DNA from: Torreya grandis
Lineage: Eukaryota > Streptophyta > Pinopsida > Cupressales > Taxaceae
Length of the DNA stretch: 64,000 nt
Reading direction: 5' to 3'
Assembly: GCA_037957365.1 (NCBI GenBank)
Contig: JARHVA010008424.1
Location: 247,001-311,000, forward strand
In this document: one piece after another, positions 1 to 11,405 of the stretch
Position numbering within the stretch: position 1 is the stretch's first letter
Layout: each line of letters starts with the position of its first letter
Notes under the pieces: model-generated
What the model was told of the DNA's origin: nothing
The model's database searches: none
Seen by the model: the letters and a program-made list of their open reading frames with translations, nothing else
Translations under genes and position numbers: made by a program

Positions 1-1154
1 CTATTATTCCACTTCCCATTCCTTTACCATCACATGTATTGGTATTCCCTACTACTGTGGTTCCTTCATTTGTTTCATCTTCTCCCTTACCTCTTATTCC
101 CCCCATAGTAACTTACCAAAGTAAATCTAGATTCCTTCTAGCCTCCTTAAAATTCCAATAACAATAATAAAGACCATCATTAGGACTTTATACTCTAGGA
201 GTATCTTTTGATGAGGAAACAAAGGAAGAAGAGTATGGACATGTAATATCAATAGTGGATTATCCCATGGATGAAGAGGAATGAAATAATAAAATAATGT
301 AGGTATTGGGGAAAAATTTAAGTGAAGAGAGAGACCAAAATGAAATAGAGGAAGAGATACAGCTATAAAAGGCCAAATCAATAAGCATTAGAAGTTTGCA
401 TGAAGAAGAAACTCTAATTAGAGCATTATACTAGGAGATCCCCACTAAAGAGGAAAAATAGTATTAATAAGGTAGTTTATTCTCTTGCTTCTTCCATTAC
501 TATTATAGATACTCAAGTTGAAAATTTTCCACCTACTATTCCTACGCCACCATTTTATAGTTCTATTGATTCTTCTATTCTTTCCACACGTACCCAAATA
601 ATGGATCTAAATAAAAGAGTCTATTTTGAAAATCTAGTTTTAGTTTATATTTTTATCATAGGGGGCCACCAATCCCTACAAATATTCATCTCAATTAGAT
701 GCATAATTGCAAAAATATTCACCTATACAATCATACATAATGATATATTTAACAAAACAAAGCCTAAAAAAATGTGGAGATAAAGTCACCCCTCAGAAGG
801 AAACATTAATATGTAAAAGGATTATTCATCCACCCTTCCAATTCCTTATTCAAATAAGTGATTAATTAATACCCATAGTAATAACTCCACCTCTAATGAT
901 TATTCCACCCTCTACCTCTAAACACCCAAGCCAAACTAAATAAAAATGGAAACTTATTATCCCAAAATGGGTTAAAGAGATACAAGGCCTAAGATATGAT
1001 ATACAAAGCTTGGTCCTCACTAAGATACCCTAAGTCTATATATACACATAATGTTTTCAAACTTTATCAAGTATTGATGATTTCTTTCTTACAGGAACCC
1101 CTAAAATCTTAATCTTTATAAGTGCACACCTTAAAGGGTGAACTAAGAAAGGGG
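1..1154 (+). pseudogene. Decayed 3' internal end of an LTR retroelement
   Basis: Plus-strand reading frames with scattered stops run through this stretch. The first 130 bases read as a proline/serine-rich segment. Bases about 195-430 read as a strongly acidic segment rich in Glu and Asp, with stops mostly TAG or TAA at sites that would be Gln codons. A further traceable piece lies at about 925-1030. No reverse transcriptase, protease or integrase motif is visible. The stretch ends in a purine-rich tract (AAGAAAGGGG, 1145-1154) followed by TG, which resembles a polypurine tract before a 3' LTR. I infer it is the tail of an element extending left of the window. Function of the acidic frame is unknown. 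Confidence 0.35.
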
Positions 1155-2225
1155 TGAGTAGACTATTTTTTCTTTTTTAAATTGGTGTCCCTTACGCCAC
1201 CACTTGATATCTACACAACCATATCCCATACACTTACCTAAGTTTTGACACCTCCATTACACACTCCAAGACTTTTATTGCATTATTCATCCCTTACCTA
1301 ATTTTGAAACTACTTTTTCACATTTAAAGAACAATGTTAGCATAGGCCAACCCTATATTTTAATTAATATTTTCACATTATGGGTCCACATCAACCTTGG
1401 CTCACCTAGATGGAGACCTAACTTAATTATAAAAATTAATGATACATGGTCAAATTGGGTTGACCTTGTTAGCTAAACTTCTGGAAAGTTTTAGGTTTAT
1501 ATTAAACTATATGTACACATTCATTTATCCATTTATTAGAGAGGAAAGAGAAGAAGAAGAATGTTATATTTCACATTTGGTTATCCACAATTATACTTGA
1601 CGAATTTTTCTTAGGGATCCAATACATATTTTGGAGATACAAATCTTGTTTTATCGATAAGTCTTTTGGACACATAAATAAGTTATGTAACATAGGATTG
1701 AATTATATTTATTATTCATAAATACTAAGAAACACCTTGGCCAAGGGAGAGATTGAATATTTATGGGTTCATCTTCAAAGGTAAGTATCCCTAACTTTTT
1801 TCCTACTTTGTTAAATTATATACATTAGCATTTTTGTTTCTCTCCCTTGCATTAGGATTTTTGACACATTGACTTGAGTATATATATTATATACATGTTT
1901 ATTTTTTTCATTTATTACCCCCACATTATGCTAAAGTCTTTAGTGAATAATAAATTATATTTTACTTTACTTTTCATGTACCTAGTAAATATTAAAACAT
2001 AGGACCTAGCTGGGGTTATTAATGGTGTTACTTGATTAGAGGATTTAGAATACTCTCTAGTTATGTTATTATGATAAGGGACCCCTTGGTTAGGTCTACT
2101 AAATCCATCTTATTCATGACCCCAAATGTCTAAATGTATCAACAAATGAAAGTGTAATTAAGATTTATCTTCTCCAAGCTAGGATTGATTTATAGGTCAA
2201 CTAAATTTTCCTTTGTATACATTAT
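1155..2225 (+). repeat. LTR-like repeat, left copy (element H)
   Basis: This segment is recognisably repeated, in the same orientation, at 36,733-38,130. Shared landmarks include the GAGAGG-AAGAGAAGAAGAAGA run, the GGTTCATCTTCAAAGGTAAGTA block (about 1766-1788 here, 37,699 on the right) and the GACCCCTTGGTTAGGTCTA block. It starts with TG after a purine tract and is flanked by unrelated sequence. Divergence by eye is high, roughly a quarter of positions. I read it as an old LTR, but the outer boundary at the right end is approximate. It could serve both as 3' LTR of the material at 1-1154 and 5' LTR of the gag region that follows. Confidence 0.45.
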
Positions 2226-4319
2226 GGTGAACCTGACATGAAACAAAGCCTTATAGGTTTTATTTCACACATTCATTTTATTATCATATTACATGTTTTT
2301 ATCTTTGTATTATTGTATCAAACCTATTGATATATTTCTAACATTTTGTGCACAAGTTTAATAGATAGTCACTCCAAAATGATTATGTTCTTTTTATGCA
2401 GGCCTTCTCTAAATATAGGTGATGAGATCAATCAAATCGACATAGTTTTCTTATTCAGTTATAGTATTGCATATTTTGTTGACCTTGTTGAATCTTTTTA
2501 TAGTTCTTATTTTTATCATACATGTTTGCATACTTCATCAACCTAGTTGACTCTATTCATATATTTATTTTTGGCAAATAGCTTTTGTAGACTTTATTGA
2601 CCCAGTCAACCCTATTTTTAGAATATTAAAATCAATACTTGAATGACATAACATATAATTTTCAAATTAATCATATTAAAAACAATAAAGGTTCATTATT
2701 ACCTTCTCTATCATTTTTAGTTTTTATTTATACTATTTTTTTCAAAATTTTGTAGTCTATAAAACTGCAACCCTACCAAAAAATGGGTCAACTAGCTTGA
2801 CATAGTTATGTATCCTATATTTTATTTAGAAGAAATAATGGACCTATTTCACTATATTCTTATATATATTGTGTAAATATAACAATAATGTCCTTGTTAA
2901 ATCTATTATATATTGTTTTCATACAATGTCACCTAAATTATGTACTCTTTACAGTCAAAGGAATTAACATGTTTTGCTAGTAATTAGTCCACTTTTCATT
3001 TTAATTAATTGTATGAATAGGATAAAAACATAGATTAATTAGGTGGGTTTTCAATTTACCAATTTTTTCACATTGTTTTTCTCTTGTGCACACACTTCCA
3101 AATCACTTTACACTAAGAAACATTAAACATTTTTCTTCCCAAGGTCTACCTACTTGGATTTCATCACCAAGGGAGAAGTCAGCTTGGTTTTCTATCCTAA
3201 AATATTATGTGGTTGATGGTATAGTATATATTGGCAAATCACTTGAAACCCTTATCATTATGGGATTGTCAAGTGAGGGATTAGGCCCAAATACCAAACT
3301 AGTACCATCACCAATATAGATCCCTTTCAGCATAAGCTACCTAGAAATATCCATAGAATGATTTCTAGTTCCTTCTTAAAACCAACTCTCCATCACATTA
3401 ATTTAAAAATTTATTATAGCTTAAAAAAATTTAGGAACTACCAATTAGTTATTATTTATATTCAAGTTTTTGTACGTGATCTTTGATCATTGTATTTTGT
3501 ATTGTAAAACTTGCACTAGCCAACATTAATGCAAGTTTGTGATGTGTGTTCTAATTATATTAACCACATTGATATAATTACTTGTGTGCTTAATTTTATT
3601 TACTTATCTATTACCTTTCAAAATATTTCCCTATTCTTATAACATTGTCATCCCTATCAACATAGTCTCTTATAGACTATTAGTTTTTCTTACCTTTGTT
3701 GCATAGTCTCCCTATATGACTATGTATCTTTTTCATCTTGTTCAATTTTTCACTCTAGAACACATATTTGACCTATATTACTATATATATTTTCATATTT
3801 TTTTGGTTCCTATCTTGTGGGACATAGTTGATTTGTTTAACTATGTCCTATTTTTTATCCTATTTTGTTTCCTATCTTACAATACATAGTCCCTATATGA
3901 ATGTGTACTTTGTCCTCTATTTTATTTCTTATTTTCCATAACACCATTGATTGGTTTTATTTTTTATCTTATCAACTAATATTTCTTTCCACCAACTTTT
4001 TAGACATTTTAATTCATCAAAAATTTCCTATATTAGGATAATACTGAGTTAAATTAGACAAACATGCTGATTTTTACAAATCCTAATAGGTTTCCCAAAA
4101 CAAAACTTGTGGAACCCACCTTGGATGAAAGTAATTTATATTTTTTTACTCACAGTACTAATTATAGGACTCCTCCCCATTCATAATTTGTAATTATTTT
4201 TTCTCTCTAAAATATGAGTATGGTTTAAAGTACATAACTGAAATTATCTTATTTATAAATTAATTTCCTCAACATAGAGGAAAATTACCTTCAACCATTT
4301 ATATTCTTATGATAGGTCC
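2226..4319. other. AT-rich leader, no gene seen
   Basis: No convincing reading frame. Bases 2430-2620 repeat short TTGACC/GTTGAC blocks. Bases 3655-3910 hold four imperfect palindromes of the form ACATAGTC...GACTATGT, at about 3659, 3700, 3828 and 3883. By position it would be the long 5' leader of element H, between its LTR and gag. Short frames at 2346 and 3086 look like chance. Confidence 0.3.
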
Positions 4320-6110
4320 TTGAGTATAATAACCTCCTTCACCCTTCATACCTTCTCTCATGGATTTGGGGGAACCATTTCCTTTGCATCTCAACCTTTT
4401 CCTTCTATTATGTCTCATTCACACACCATGACATCTTATTTCATGACTTTTTCAACTTCCATGCCAAGTATCTCTACTAACATGGTAGGTTCAACTTCTA
4501 GTGTTCCTCTTTAAAATACATTTCCCCTTAACAATTATAATAGTGTATATTTTTATACTAATTATTTTCATACCACTAGTGCATCTTTTTCTACCAATGG
4601 TTTTCATTCCACTATTGATTCATTTGCTACCAATGCTTTATATGCCACTAGTGTGGCACATGTTACTAATCATAATGCAAATCAAGCCATGAATACTAAT
4701 ATTAATGCATCACATGTTTTTTCACACTAGTTAAAATGTTTCCAAAACTAATCAAATCTTATTACCAACACTTAATAAAATAACTACCTTTCAAACTAAT
4801 AGTTCAAATCAAATGATGCAGATGCAAAACCATGTCATTAATATTTAAAACCATCCTAAATAGGTTTCATGGGGAGTACAAAACCCTCCACCCCCCTCTA
4901 TTAGGGATTCCCATGGTAACCTTATCCTATAACCACCCCTCATTAATAAAATAATCAAACATTTAAAACATGACCTTATTATACCTCAAATTGAAAATAA
5001 TGATATAGGATGTATCACACCTACAATAACCTATAATGGGTCCATTGATCCCACATTACACTTAAATACATTTGGTAACCTTTATAAATATTGGGTCAAA
5101 CTTAACACATTTGCCTCTACTAAAATATTATCAAAAACTCTCCTAGGAGATTATTTAGATTGGTATAATAAATTAAAAACCCATTCTATCACTAGCTTTG
5201 ATGACATGGTTAACTCACTAATCCAAGAATTTCAAAATAGTGATATTATCAAGAACAACTTAGCCCATTTTAAAATTGTAAACAACATGAAATTGAAATA
5301 ACTCAAGCCTTCATCAAATGATTTAAGGACTTATCTAACAAATGTCAGCATATTATGCAGGATGCTAACATCTACTGCCTATTCACTAATTCTCTCTACT
5401 CCAAATTATAATATTGGGTTATTATGACTCTCTTTTTAAGAACCTTGGAAGAAGGCCTTAACCAAGCTAAGTGATAAGACTTACTCATGTGTCAATTTTA
5501 ACCATATCAACCTATAATAGGTAGTCATATGATTATTAAAAATATAAACCATCATGCGACCAAAGATGGTATTACCAATACCTATGATACTATTCATAAC
5601 ATTCAATAAATCTCTCTAAACAACATTATGGAGTAATATCCCCCTTAAAACAACACTCCAATTCTTACATTTTCTCAAACCAACCAAACCAATGTCCAGA
5701 AAAAATTATCCCTATGTAATCTTCAAAAACATCTTTCCAAGACCTCTACCATAAGATCTTAACCCCACTCATCTAATGAAATCATGGTATGATCCAAACA
5801 AATTTTATTGGTTTCATGCAAGTTTGGGCCACTCTCATGAGACTTTTAGACAATTATGTAATATAGCTATGGATTTTCTTCTTGTCCCAAAATTTGATCA
5901 TGAAACACTTATTCACAAGTGTCAATAAGCACATAGAATAACTTTTAAAGCCCATGAAATGTTAAAAAAAAAAAAAACCAAGATTTAAACCAAGCTAATG
6001 CTCATATTTTTATATACAAATATTCTATTCCCAACCATCAAGATATCACTAAAAATCTTAATCCCTATACAAAAAATGTTTAAAGTCTTATATACCTCAT
6101 TAATAATGAA
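4320..6110 (+). pseudogene. Decayed gag of element H
   Basis: The frame opens with a Ser/Thr/Asn/Gln-rich stretch (4320-4960). It then enters a gag-like core at about 5020-5440, with a Y-N-G-S-x-D-P start, hydrophobic helices and a D-W-Y-N-K-L segment (near 5155). This matches the capsid pattern of plant Ty3/gypsy gag (YxGxxDPxxHLxxF...WYxxL). At about 5790-5930 a W-Y-D-P-N-K...F-H...G-H...L pattern resembles the C-terminal Cys/His region of this gag class, with the cysteines lost. Stops and small frame changes are many. Gag forms the virus-like particle. The assignment to gypsy rests on pattern recognition only. Confidence 0.55.
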
Positions 6111-6559
6111 TAATACATGGTTAATATGAAAAAAATACAAAGATTAGTTACTTTTATCAACTCAAATCCCACCCCTATGCATCACACCCCTCAACCATTT
6201 TTTATCATTTATGATACTTCCCCATCCCATCTAATGAAATTATGGAAAGAAGACCTTATAACCTTCCAATCACCACTCTCAATAACTCAACTTATTTATA
6301 ACTATCATAATATATATACTCCTCCCCCAACATCCACACAATAATATAATGTTCTCCAAACATCTAATAGTATTTATTCAACCCAACCACAAGAAATACC
6401 TAAACTAACCATCACACCACCTAAAGTCAATCAACCTATTTGTAATCAACCCAAACCAACTAAACCATATCATCACAAGTTAAATTTCACTTCCAACCTT
6501 CCTTCCCAATATCTCTTGTAATAACATGTGCCTATATCTAGTAGTCCTCACATGGGTTA

Positions 6560-7164
6560 TGATGAATGGGATATAATTTCAAAACTTTCTCATCTTCCAT
6601 ATCAAATACCTTTCCTTAAATTAAGGTGAATTTACCCCCATCATTGATACTATTTAAGGAAATTATTATTTGATATGAATATCCCTTGTCATCCTCTAGT
6701 AGGATGTGAAGCTAGATTGTCTTGATTAGAATATATTATCCTTAAACAATGTGAAGATATGTCCATACATGTTGATGAAATAATGGATGCCTCTCTTTCT
6801 CTTAAGTTTCATATCTCTTCCATGATTCTCGATGAGATATTGATTCATGTAGATGATCCTCCTCTATTCATTAGCATCCAAATTGGTGATATCCAATTCA
6901 AATGTGGCATAATTGATAAAAATTCATGTACTTGTATTTCCTCCCTTTATTTCATTAATACACTTGTATATTATTAATTCAACCACAAATAAACACGTAG
7001 TAAATGTCAAAGATACAATAAAAGGCAAATACCTCCTCTAGGTTGCATTTATATTTACATTAACATCCCTCATGCCATCATCCATGTGAAATTTATGATA
7101 TTTAATTTTAAAATCTCTTATAAAAACTTTATTGATCAAACTTGGACTCATCATATGAGAGTAG
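6560..7164 (+). pseudogene. Decayed aspartic protease of element H, N-terminal part
   Basis: At about 6750-6990 the plus frame reads D-D-P-P-L-F-I-S-I-Q-I-G-D followed by C-G-I-I-D-K-N-S. This corresponds to the flap and active-site region of a retroviral-type aspartic protease, where I-I-D-S/T-G-A-S is expected. The catalytic Asp is present but the S/T-G-A is replaced. The downstream part reaches W-T-H-H-M-R at 7140-7162, equivalent to the R-P-W-I-H-x-M segment of plant gypsy proteases, and is cut there by the young element. The frame resumes at 16,511. The enzyme would have cleaved the gag-pol polyprotein; it is dead here. Confidence 0.55.
7160..7164. repeat. Target-site duplication (left), AGTAG
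   Basis: AGTAG directly precedes the TG of the left LTR and recurs as AGTAG at 16,506-16,510 directly after the CA of the right LTR. A perfect 5-bp duplication is the size expected of a Ty3/gypsy integrase and fixes both ends of the young element. Confidence 0.93.
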
Positions 7165-7771
7165 TGTTGACGCTGGAAAGTGCGCCCAGCGGCAGGAACA
7201 CGGATTCCTGCCCTCTCCCCGCAACATGGAAACCCCTCTCTCGCCTGTGGGACGGCGAAGCAGGAGAGGAGAGTCTCTAGATATGGGCTAGTTCCCTCTG
7301 ATGTATCTTGTTTGTTTCAGGTAACGCAAAATATAGGTATATAGGTATACACTTGGGGGGGGAGTGAAAAGAGAGAGAAAAGCTTGAAAACAAACAGCCT
7401 ACTCTAAAAGAGGTGATACACCAAAAACAGGTGACCTTCCCAAATCCACTCTCAGAATCAGACAAAAACATACATACACTCAGATCTGGCAGAAAAGACC
7501 AGGTCTCTGGGATGACAGGGAGGTTCTTATGGAAAGTACAAGAAACAGGGACTCACCAAGGTGCTGAGAAACACACACTGTAAGTGACCTCACCTGTTCA
7601 ATACCTCTGAAACAGAACTCTACTCCTGGCAGCAGCAGACAGTGGCACTTCGTAGATCACAGGTTTGCTGGTGTTGAACCTGTGAGAGCATCAAGAGACA
7701 ATGACTGGACACAGATTAACATTCAATGCATACACTGATAGATCCATCCAAATAGAGGTAAAAACTGTATT

Positions 7772-7777
7772 TTTATT
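7772..7777 (-). terminator. Poly(A) signal AATAAA in the 3' LTR
   Basis: Plus-strand TTTATT reads AATAAA on the coding strand. It lies about 77 bases downstream of the TATA box, the expected place for R-region polyadenylation of an LTR transcript. The same hexamer occupies the equivalent site in the 5' LTR (15,592-15,597). Confidence 0.6.
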
Positions 7778-8080
7778 GATTCAGGTGGGAAGTTTGGAGA
7801 GCAATGCTCTTTTCAAAAGTCAGGAAGATCCCTTGAAAATGACTAAGTCTTTGTATTTATAGCAGAAGAGCTAAGAGAAGTCTCATTGAAAAGTGTGAAA
7901 AACACTATTGATGATGTCACAAGTCTGCCAAGACCATGCTGGTTGCCTCGTTTTACGCACTGGTCTTCTCCTTTGGCAGCTGGGCGGGTTTTTTCTTGTG
8001 CACTGCAGGGGAATTTTGCCGCCCTTATAGTGGGCGGTGATTTTGCCGCCCTTTACACGAACTTCATGTAGGAAAACCTG

Positions 8081-8356
8081 CCGACGTCGGCCGATAAGCT
8101 GCCGACGGCGGCAATCCTGCCGACGTCGGTTAAGGTAATCTGCCGACGTCGGTATACTTGTTCTCTGCACGGCAATTTCCCTTTCCCCGCCATGTGGCGG
8201 GGTTTTCCATTTTACCGCCATGGGTGGGCTTTTTCATTTCACCGCCATGGATGGGGTTTTCTGGTTTTTGTGCCTGTCTTTGTGCTACCGACGTTGGCGG
8301 TTCTGCCGACGTCGGTCTCTGTAAGGTGCCGACGACGGCAGTATTGCCGACGTTGG
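8081..8356. promoter_or_regulatory. U3 palindrome array (CCGACGTCGG), 3' LTR copy
   Basis: Perfect CCGACGTCGG occurs at 8081, 8120, 8143 and 8306. One- or two-base variants lie at 8102, 8288, 8329 and 8347. Each perfect unit contains an ACGT core in a GACGTC (bZIP C-box-like) setting and CCGAC on both strands; GCCGAC matches the DREB/CBF core RCCGAC. Flanking GCCGCC/GGGCGGC blocks (8028-8050, 8390-8465) resemble ERF GCC boxes. The array is about 220-500 bp upstream of the TATA box. An enhancer role is inference. Confidence 0.6.
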
Positions 8357-8688
8357 CCGATGTCTTTTCTTTTCTTTGTGGGCGGCGAATTCGCCACCCT
8401 CTGCATTTTCTTCGTAGACGGGCTCATTTTACCCACCCTTGTAGTGGGCGGCGATTCTGCCGCCCTCTGCATTTTCTCTGCCTCTTTTTGGCTAAGTGTC
8501 AGACATTCCATTTTTTCCCCTTCTTCTCTTGCGGACGTCTGAAGACTCTGTCCTTTGCTGCCTATTTTTTGCAACGGCACTGTCAAGAACCTGAAAGTGG
8601 ACCTTGCAACCTGAAATGACCAGACCTATGAAGCAGGTGTAGGAGGTGGCCGAGATTTTGCCTGAGGGGCAAAATTGGGTCAACAAAT

Positions 8689-8704
8689 TGGCGACTCACG
8701 GGGG
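8689..8704 (+). other. PBS-like motif in antisense at the inner edge of the 3' LTR
   Basis: Three bases inside the LTR the plus strand reads TGGCGACTCACGGGGG, resembling the tRNA-Arg-type primer sites (TGGCGACTC...) used by some plant gypsy elements, but on the non-coding strand. A polypurine tract on the coding strand is expected here and is not seen. A related motif sits at the equivalent place in the composite element (23,709-23,724). Its role is unknown. Confidence 0.5.
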
Positions 8705-8940
8705 AAGCGTGCCTGCTATGCTTAGAACCCAGTTGCCTTACATATCCATTGGGTGCGGAGTCGGATGGTGACTTTGAAGCGAGTTCACAACAACTTTTGA
8801 AGATTCCAAAATCAAAAATACAGAAATTACCCCCATTGCTAAGGGAAACACACAAGACTAAAAACAACTAACTGTGCAAACTGCACTTAGGGAAAACAGG
8901 GAAGAAAACAAGGGAAACTATGTACGGCGGAACCAAAAAT

Positions 8941-9432
8941 TCAGTGACAATGCTTCAGGTGTATCCCATTGACTGGGATACGCAATTCTTCGCCGTCCAA
9001 CCTGGAGAGCTGGAACGCATTATGCTGCTTGCACTGAGTAATTATGTAAGGACCGCTCCAGAGGGCATCAAATTTTGCATGTTTTCCAGGCTTAGCTCTA
9101 TCTTCATCCCATTTTAAGACAATGTCTCCTTCGACGAAACTCTTTGACGAAGACTTCTTGTCGAAATGTATTTTCACCTGATGCTGGCGACTGATCATAG
9201 AGACCATGGCCTGGTTCCTTACCTCTTGGAGCTCCATTAGTTCACATAATCTGACCTCCATGCTGCTTCCTTCTTCTAGCTGCAGCTGATGTGTGAGGTC
9301 CAGCGCTGGCAATTCGAGTGAGATAGGAAGCCTTGCTTCCCTTCCATACACAAGCATATATGGAGAATTTCTGATTGATCTTTCGGAGTGATTCGATCGG
9401 CCCATAGGGCTGTTTTCAACTTGGCATGCCAA
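8941..9432 (-). pseudogene. Integrase C-terminal part (shifted frame)
   Basis: The last part of the polyprotein, in a frame shifted by one base from the preceding segment. Genuine homology starts at about 9383 with R-S-I-R-N-S-P-Y-M-L-V-Y-G-R-E-A-R, the end of the integrase core. A helical stretch follows, then a GPY/F-like module (L-W-S-G-P-Y-I-I) and V-N-G-I-H-L-K before the stop. Codons 9432 to about 9384 are out-of-frame shadow. The frame change matches loss of one A in an A-run (plus-strand TTT at 9381-9383). This C-terminal domain binds DNA and helps targeting. No chromodomain follows. Confidence 0.85.
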
Positions 9433-11405
9433 GTTTTCTGATTTTCTTCCATGGTCCTCTTTATAATCTTGATCAAATTTTTGTTAGTAGACTCAGCTAG
9501 TCCATTCCCCTGCGGGTAGTAATTTGATGAAGTGCTGAGGTATATACCATACCTTGGTGCCCATTCACTAGTTTTGGTTCCCAAAAAAGCCAAGGCATTA
9601 TCTGAGATTATAGTGGCTGGGACCCCAAAACGTGTCACTAAGTCCTCATAGAAATCCAAGACTGCGCTCTCATTTGCTTCCTTCAAAGCAATGGCTTCCA
9701 CCCACCTGGTGAAATAATCCGTAGCAGTCAGGACCCACTTGTGTCCGGTGCTAGAGGGAGGGTTGATTATCCCTATGAAATCCAGGCCCCACTGTATGAA
9801 TGGTTGCTCAACTTGAATGGGTTGTAGGGGCATGGCAGCCAATCGCTGCTTTTCGTCAAAAAGTGCACACTTCTGACACTTCCTTACCCAGGCATGGGTA
9901 TCCTTGAAGAGAGTGGGCCAGAAATAGCCAGCTCTCATTATTTTTGCTGCTGTGGTCTTAGGGGCGAAATGGCCACCTGCTGGCCCATTGTGAAACTCAG
10001 CCAATACCTTGTCAGCCTGACTGGAGTCAATGCATCTCAAGAGAACCCCAAAGAGATCCTTCCTAAATAATACTCCGTCAATCAAAACATAGGGAAGGGA
10101 TTGAAGTTTAAAATACCTTCTTCTGGCCCTATCAAGACCCTGTGGACATTCGCCCGTAAGAAGGAAATGCCTCATGTCTAGTGTCCAATCTCTTACGACA
10201 GCTGGTTCTTCTGCAGTGGCTGCGTCATGGATCAGCAAGCTGTCTTCACCCCTTTGTTTCAAATCTGCAGCTAGTTGTTCACACAGGCCCCTTCCTCTAA
10301 CCAACTTGGTGATTTTGATGTCTATGTCGTACTCCATTACCTTGGTGATCCATCCCGCTCTTTTCTCGTTTAAGTCTCGATTGGTCAAGAAATCCTTGAC
10401 GCCAGGATGTGGAACCATGAGATGGATCCTGCTGTTTGACAACATATATCTGAATTTCTTCAGGCTGCGCACTACTGCCAAGACTTGTTTCTCCACATAG
10501 GTGTACCTAGTTTCGAAGTCCTCTAACCCTTGGTTGAAAAAAGCGAGTGGTTGCTCGAGGTCATCACTATTTGCTTGGGTAAGGATGGCAGATATTACTT
10601 CTCCGTTACTGAAGGTATAGAGATTGAAGTCTTTGTTGAAGTCAGGGCTGATCAGAGCGGGAGCCTGGGTCAAAGCCTGTTTGATAGCTTCAAAGCTATC
10701 CTTTCTTGGCGTTGTCCATTTGAATTCTTCACCCTTCTTGAGCAAGGAGGTTAGGGGTTTAACTATTTCAGCAAAGTTTGAAATGAACCTCCGAATGAAA
10801 TTTATTTGGCCGAAAAAACTCTGCAAGGCTTTCTTGTGCTTTGGTAGGGACATCTCCAGAATGGAGCGGACTCTCTCTAGGTCAATAGACAAACCTTCCT
10901 TGGACACAATGTGGCCAAGAAGTTTCCCCTCATGAACCGCGAATACACATTTCTTTGGATTTAGGGAGATGCCAAATTCCCTGCACCTCTCAAAAATTTC
11001 CCTGAGGTGCTTCATATGTTGTCCTGCCTCTTTGGAGAAAACTGTTATATCATCGAGGTACACCAGCACGTTCCTATTTATCAAACCACTGAAAGCCATG
11101 TCCATGGCTCGCTGGAAAGTAGCACCAGCATTGGATAGCCCAAAAGGCATCTTCTGGTAGGCGAACGTTCCCCATTTAGTGGTGAAGGCTGTTTTGTATT
11201 GGTCACAGTCACGCACCAAAATCTGATTATATCCCGAATAGCCATCCAGGAGGGAGAAGCGTTCGGAACCAATTACCTTTTGAAGGATCTGCTCCATGTT
11301 TGGAAGGGGATAATGATCTTTTAAAGAGACTTTATTAAGGTCTCTAAAGTCGACACACAGCCTGATCTCCCCATTTTTCTTTCTAACTGGAACCAAATTA
11401 GCCAA
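9276..11405 (-). pseudogene. Reverse transcriptase, degenerate RNase H and integrase
   Basis: The main pol segment. The RT opens with A-N-L-V-P-V-R-K-K-N-G and carries the catalytic Y-L-D-D at residues 116-119. Residues about 258-385 are a gypsy-type RNase H in which the first catalytic Asp is replaced (Y-T-F-S-N) and the third is not visible (V-P-H-P-G), while Glu305 remains. Integrase follows with a zinc-binding set H472, H479, C510, C513 and a D542-D602-E638 triad with 35 residues between the last two. The annotated first residue is a TTG codon and no real start, since homology (S-S-W-L) continues upstream in the same frame to about 11,420. Residues after about 685 are out of frame. RT copies the RNA and integrase inserts the cDNA. 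Confidence 0.93.

Larger units (their letters stand above)
7165..8685 (-). repeat. 3' LTR of the young element
   Basis: 1521 bp, near-identical to 14,983-16,505. Read on the minus strand it starts TGTTGACCC and ends GCGTCAACA. U3 carries the palindrome array at 8081-8356, a TATAAATA box at 7854-7861 and an AATAAA signal at 7772-7777, giving a short R region and a U5 of roughly 600 bp. Frames seen inside it on either strand are produced by the GC-rich palindromes and are not genes. Confidence 0.95.

Noticed and set aside
7883..8221. Arg-rich minus-strand frame in the left LTR (and its twin at 15,703-16,041)
   Set aside because: Created by the GC-rich CCGACGTCGG palindromes. It lies in U3, both strands are open at once, and it shows no family resemblance.
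8158..8619. Overlapping plus-strand frames of 116-153 codons in the LTR
   Set aside because: Cys/Phe/Arg-rich by-products of the same GC-rich repeats. They run antisense to the element's transcription, and the frame length differs between the two LTRs.
10174..10935. Plus-strand frames inside pol
   Set aside because: Shadows of the well-supported RT/RNase H frame on the minus strand.
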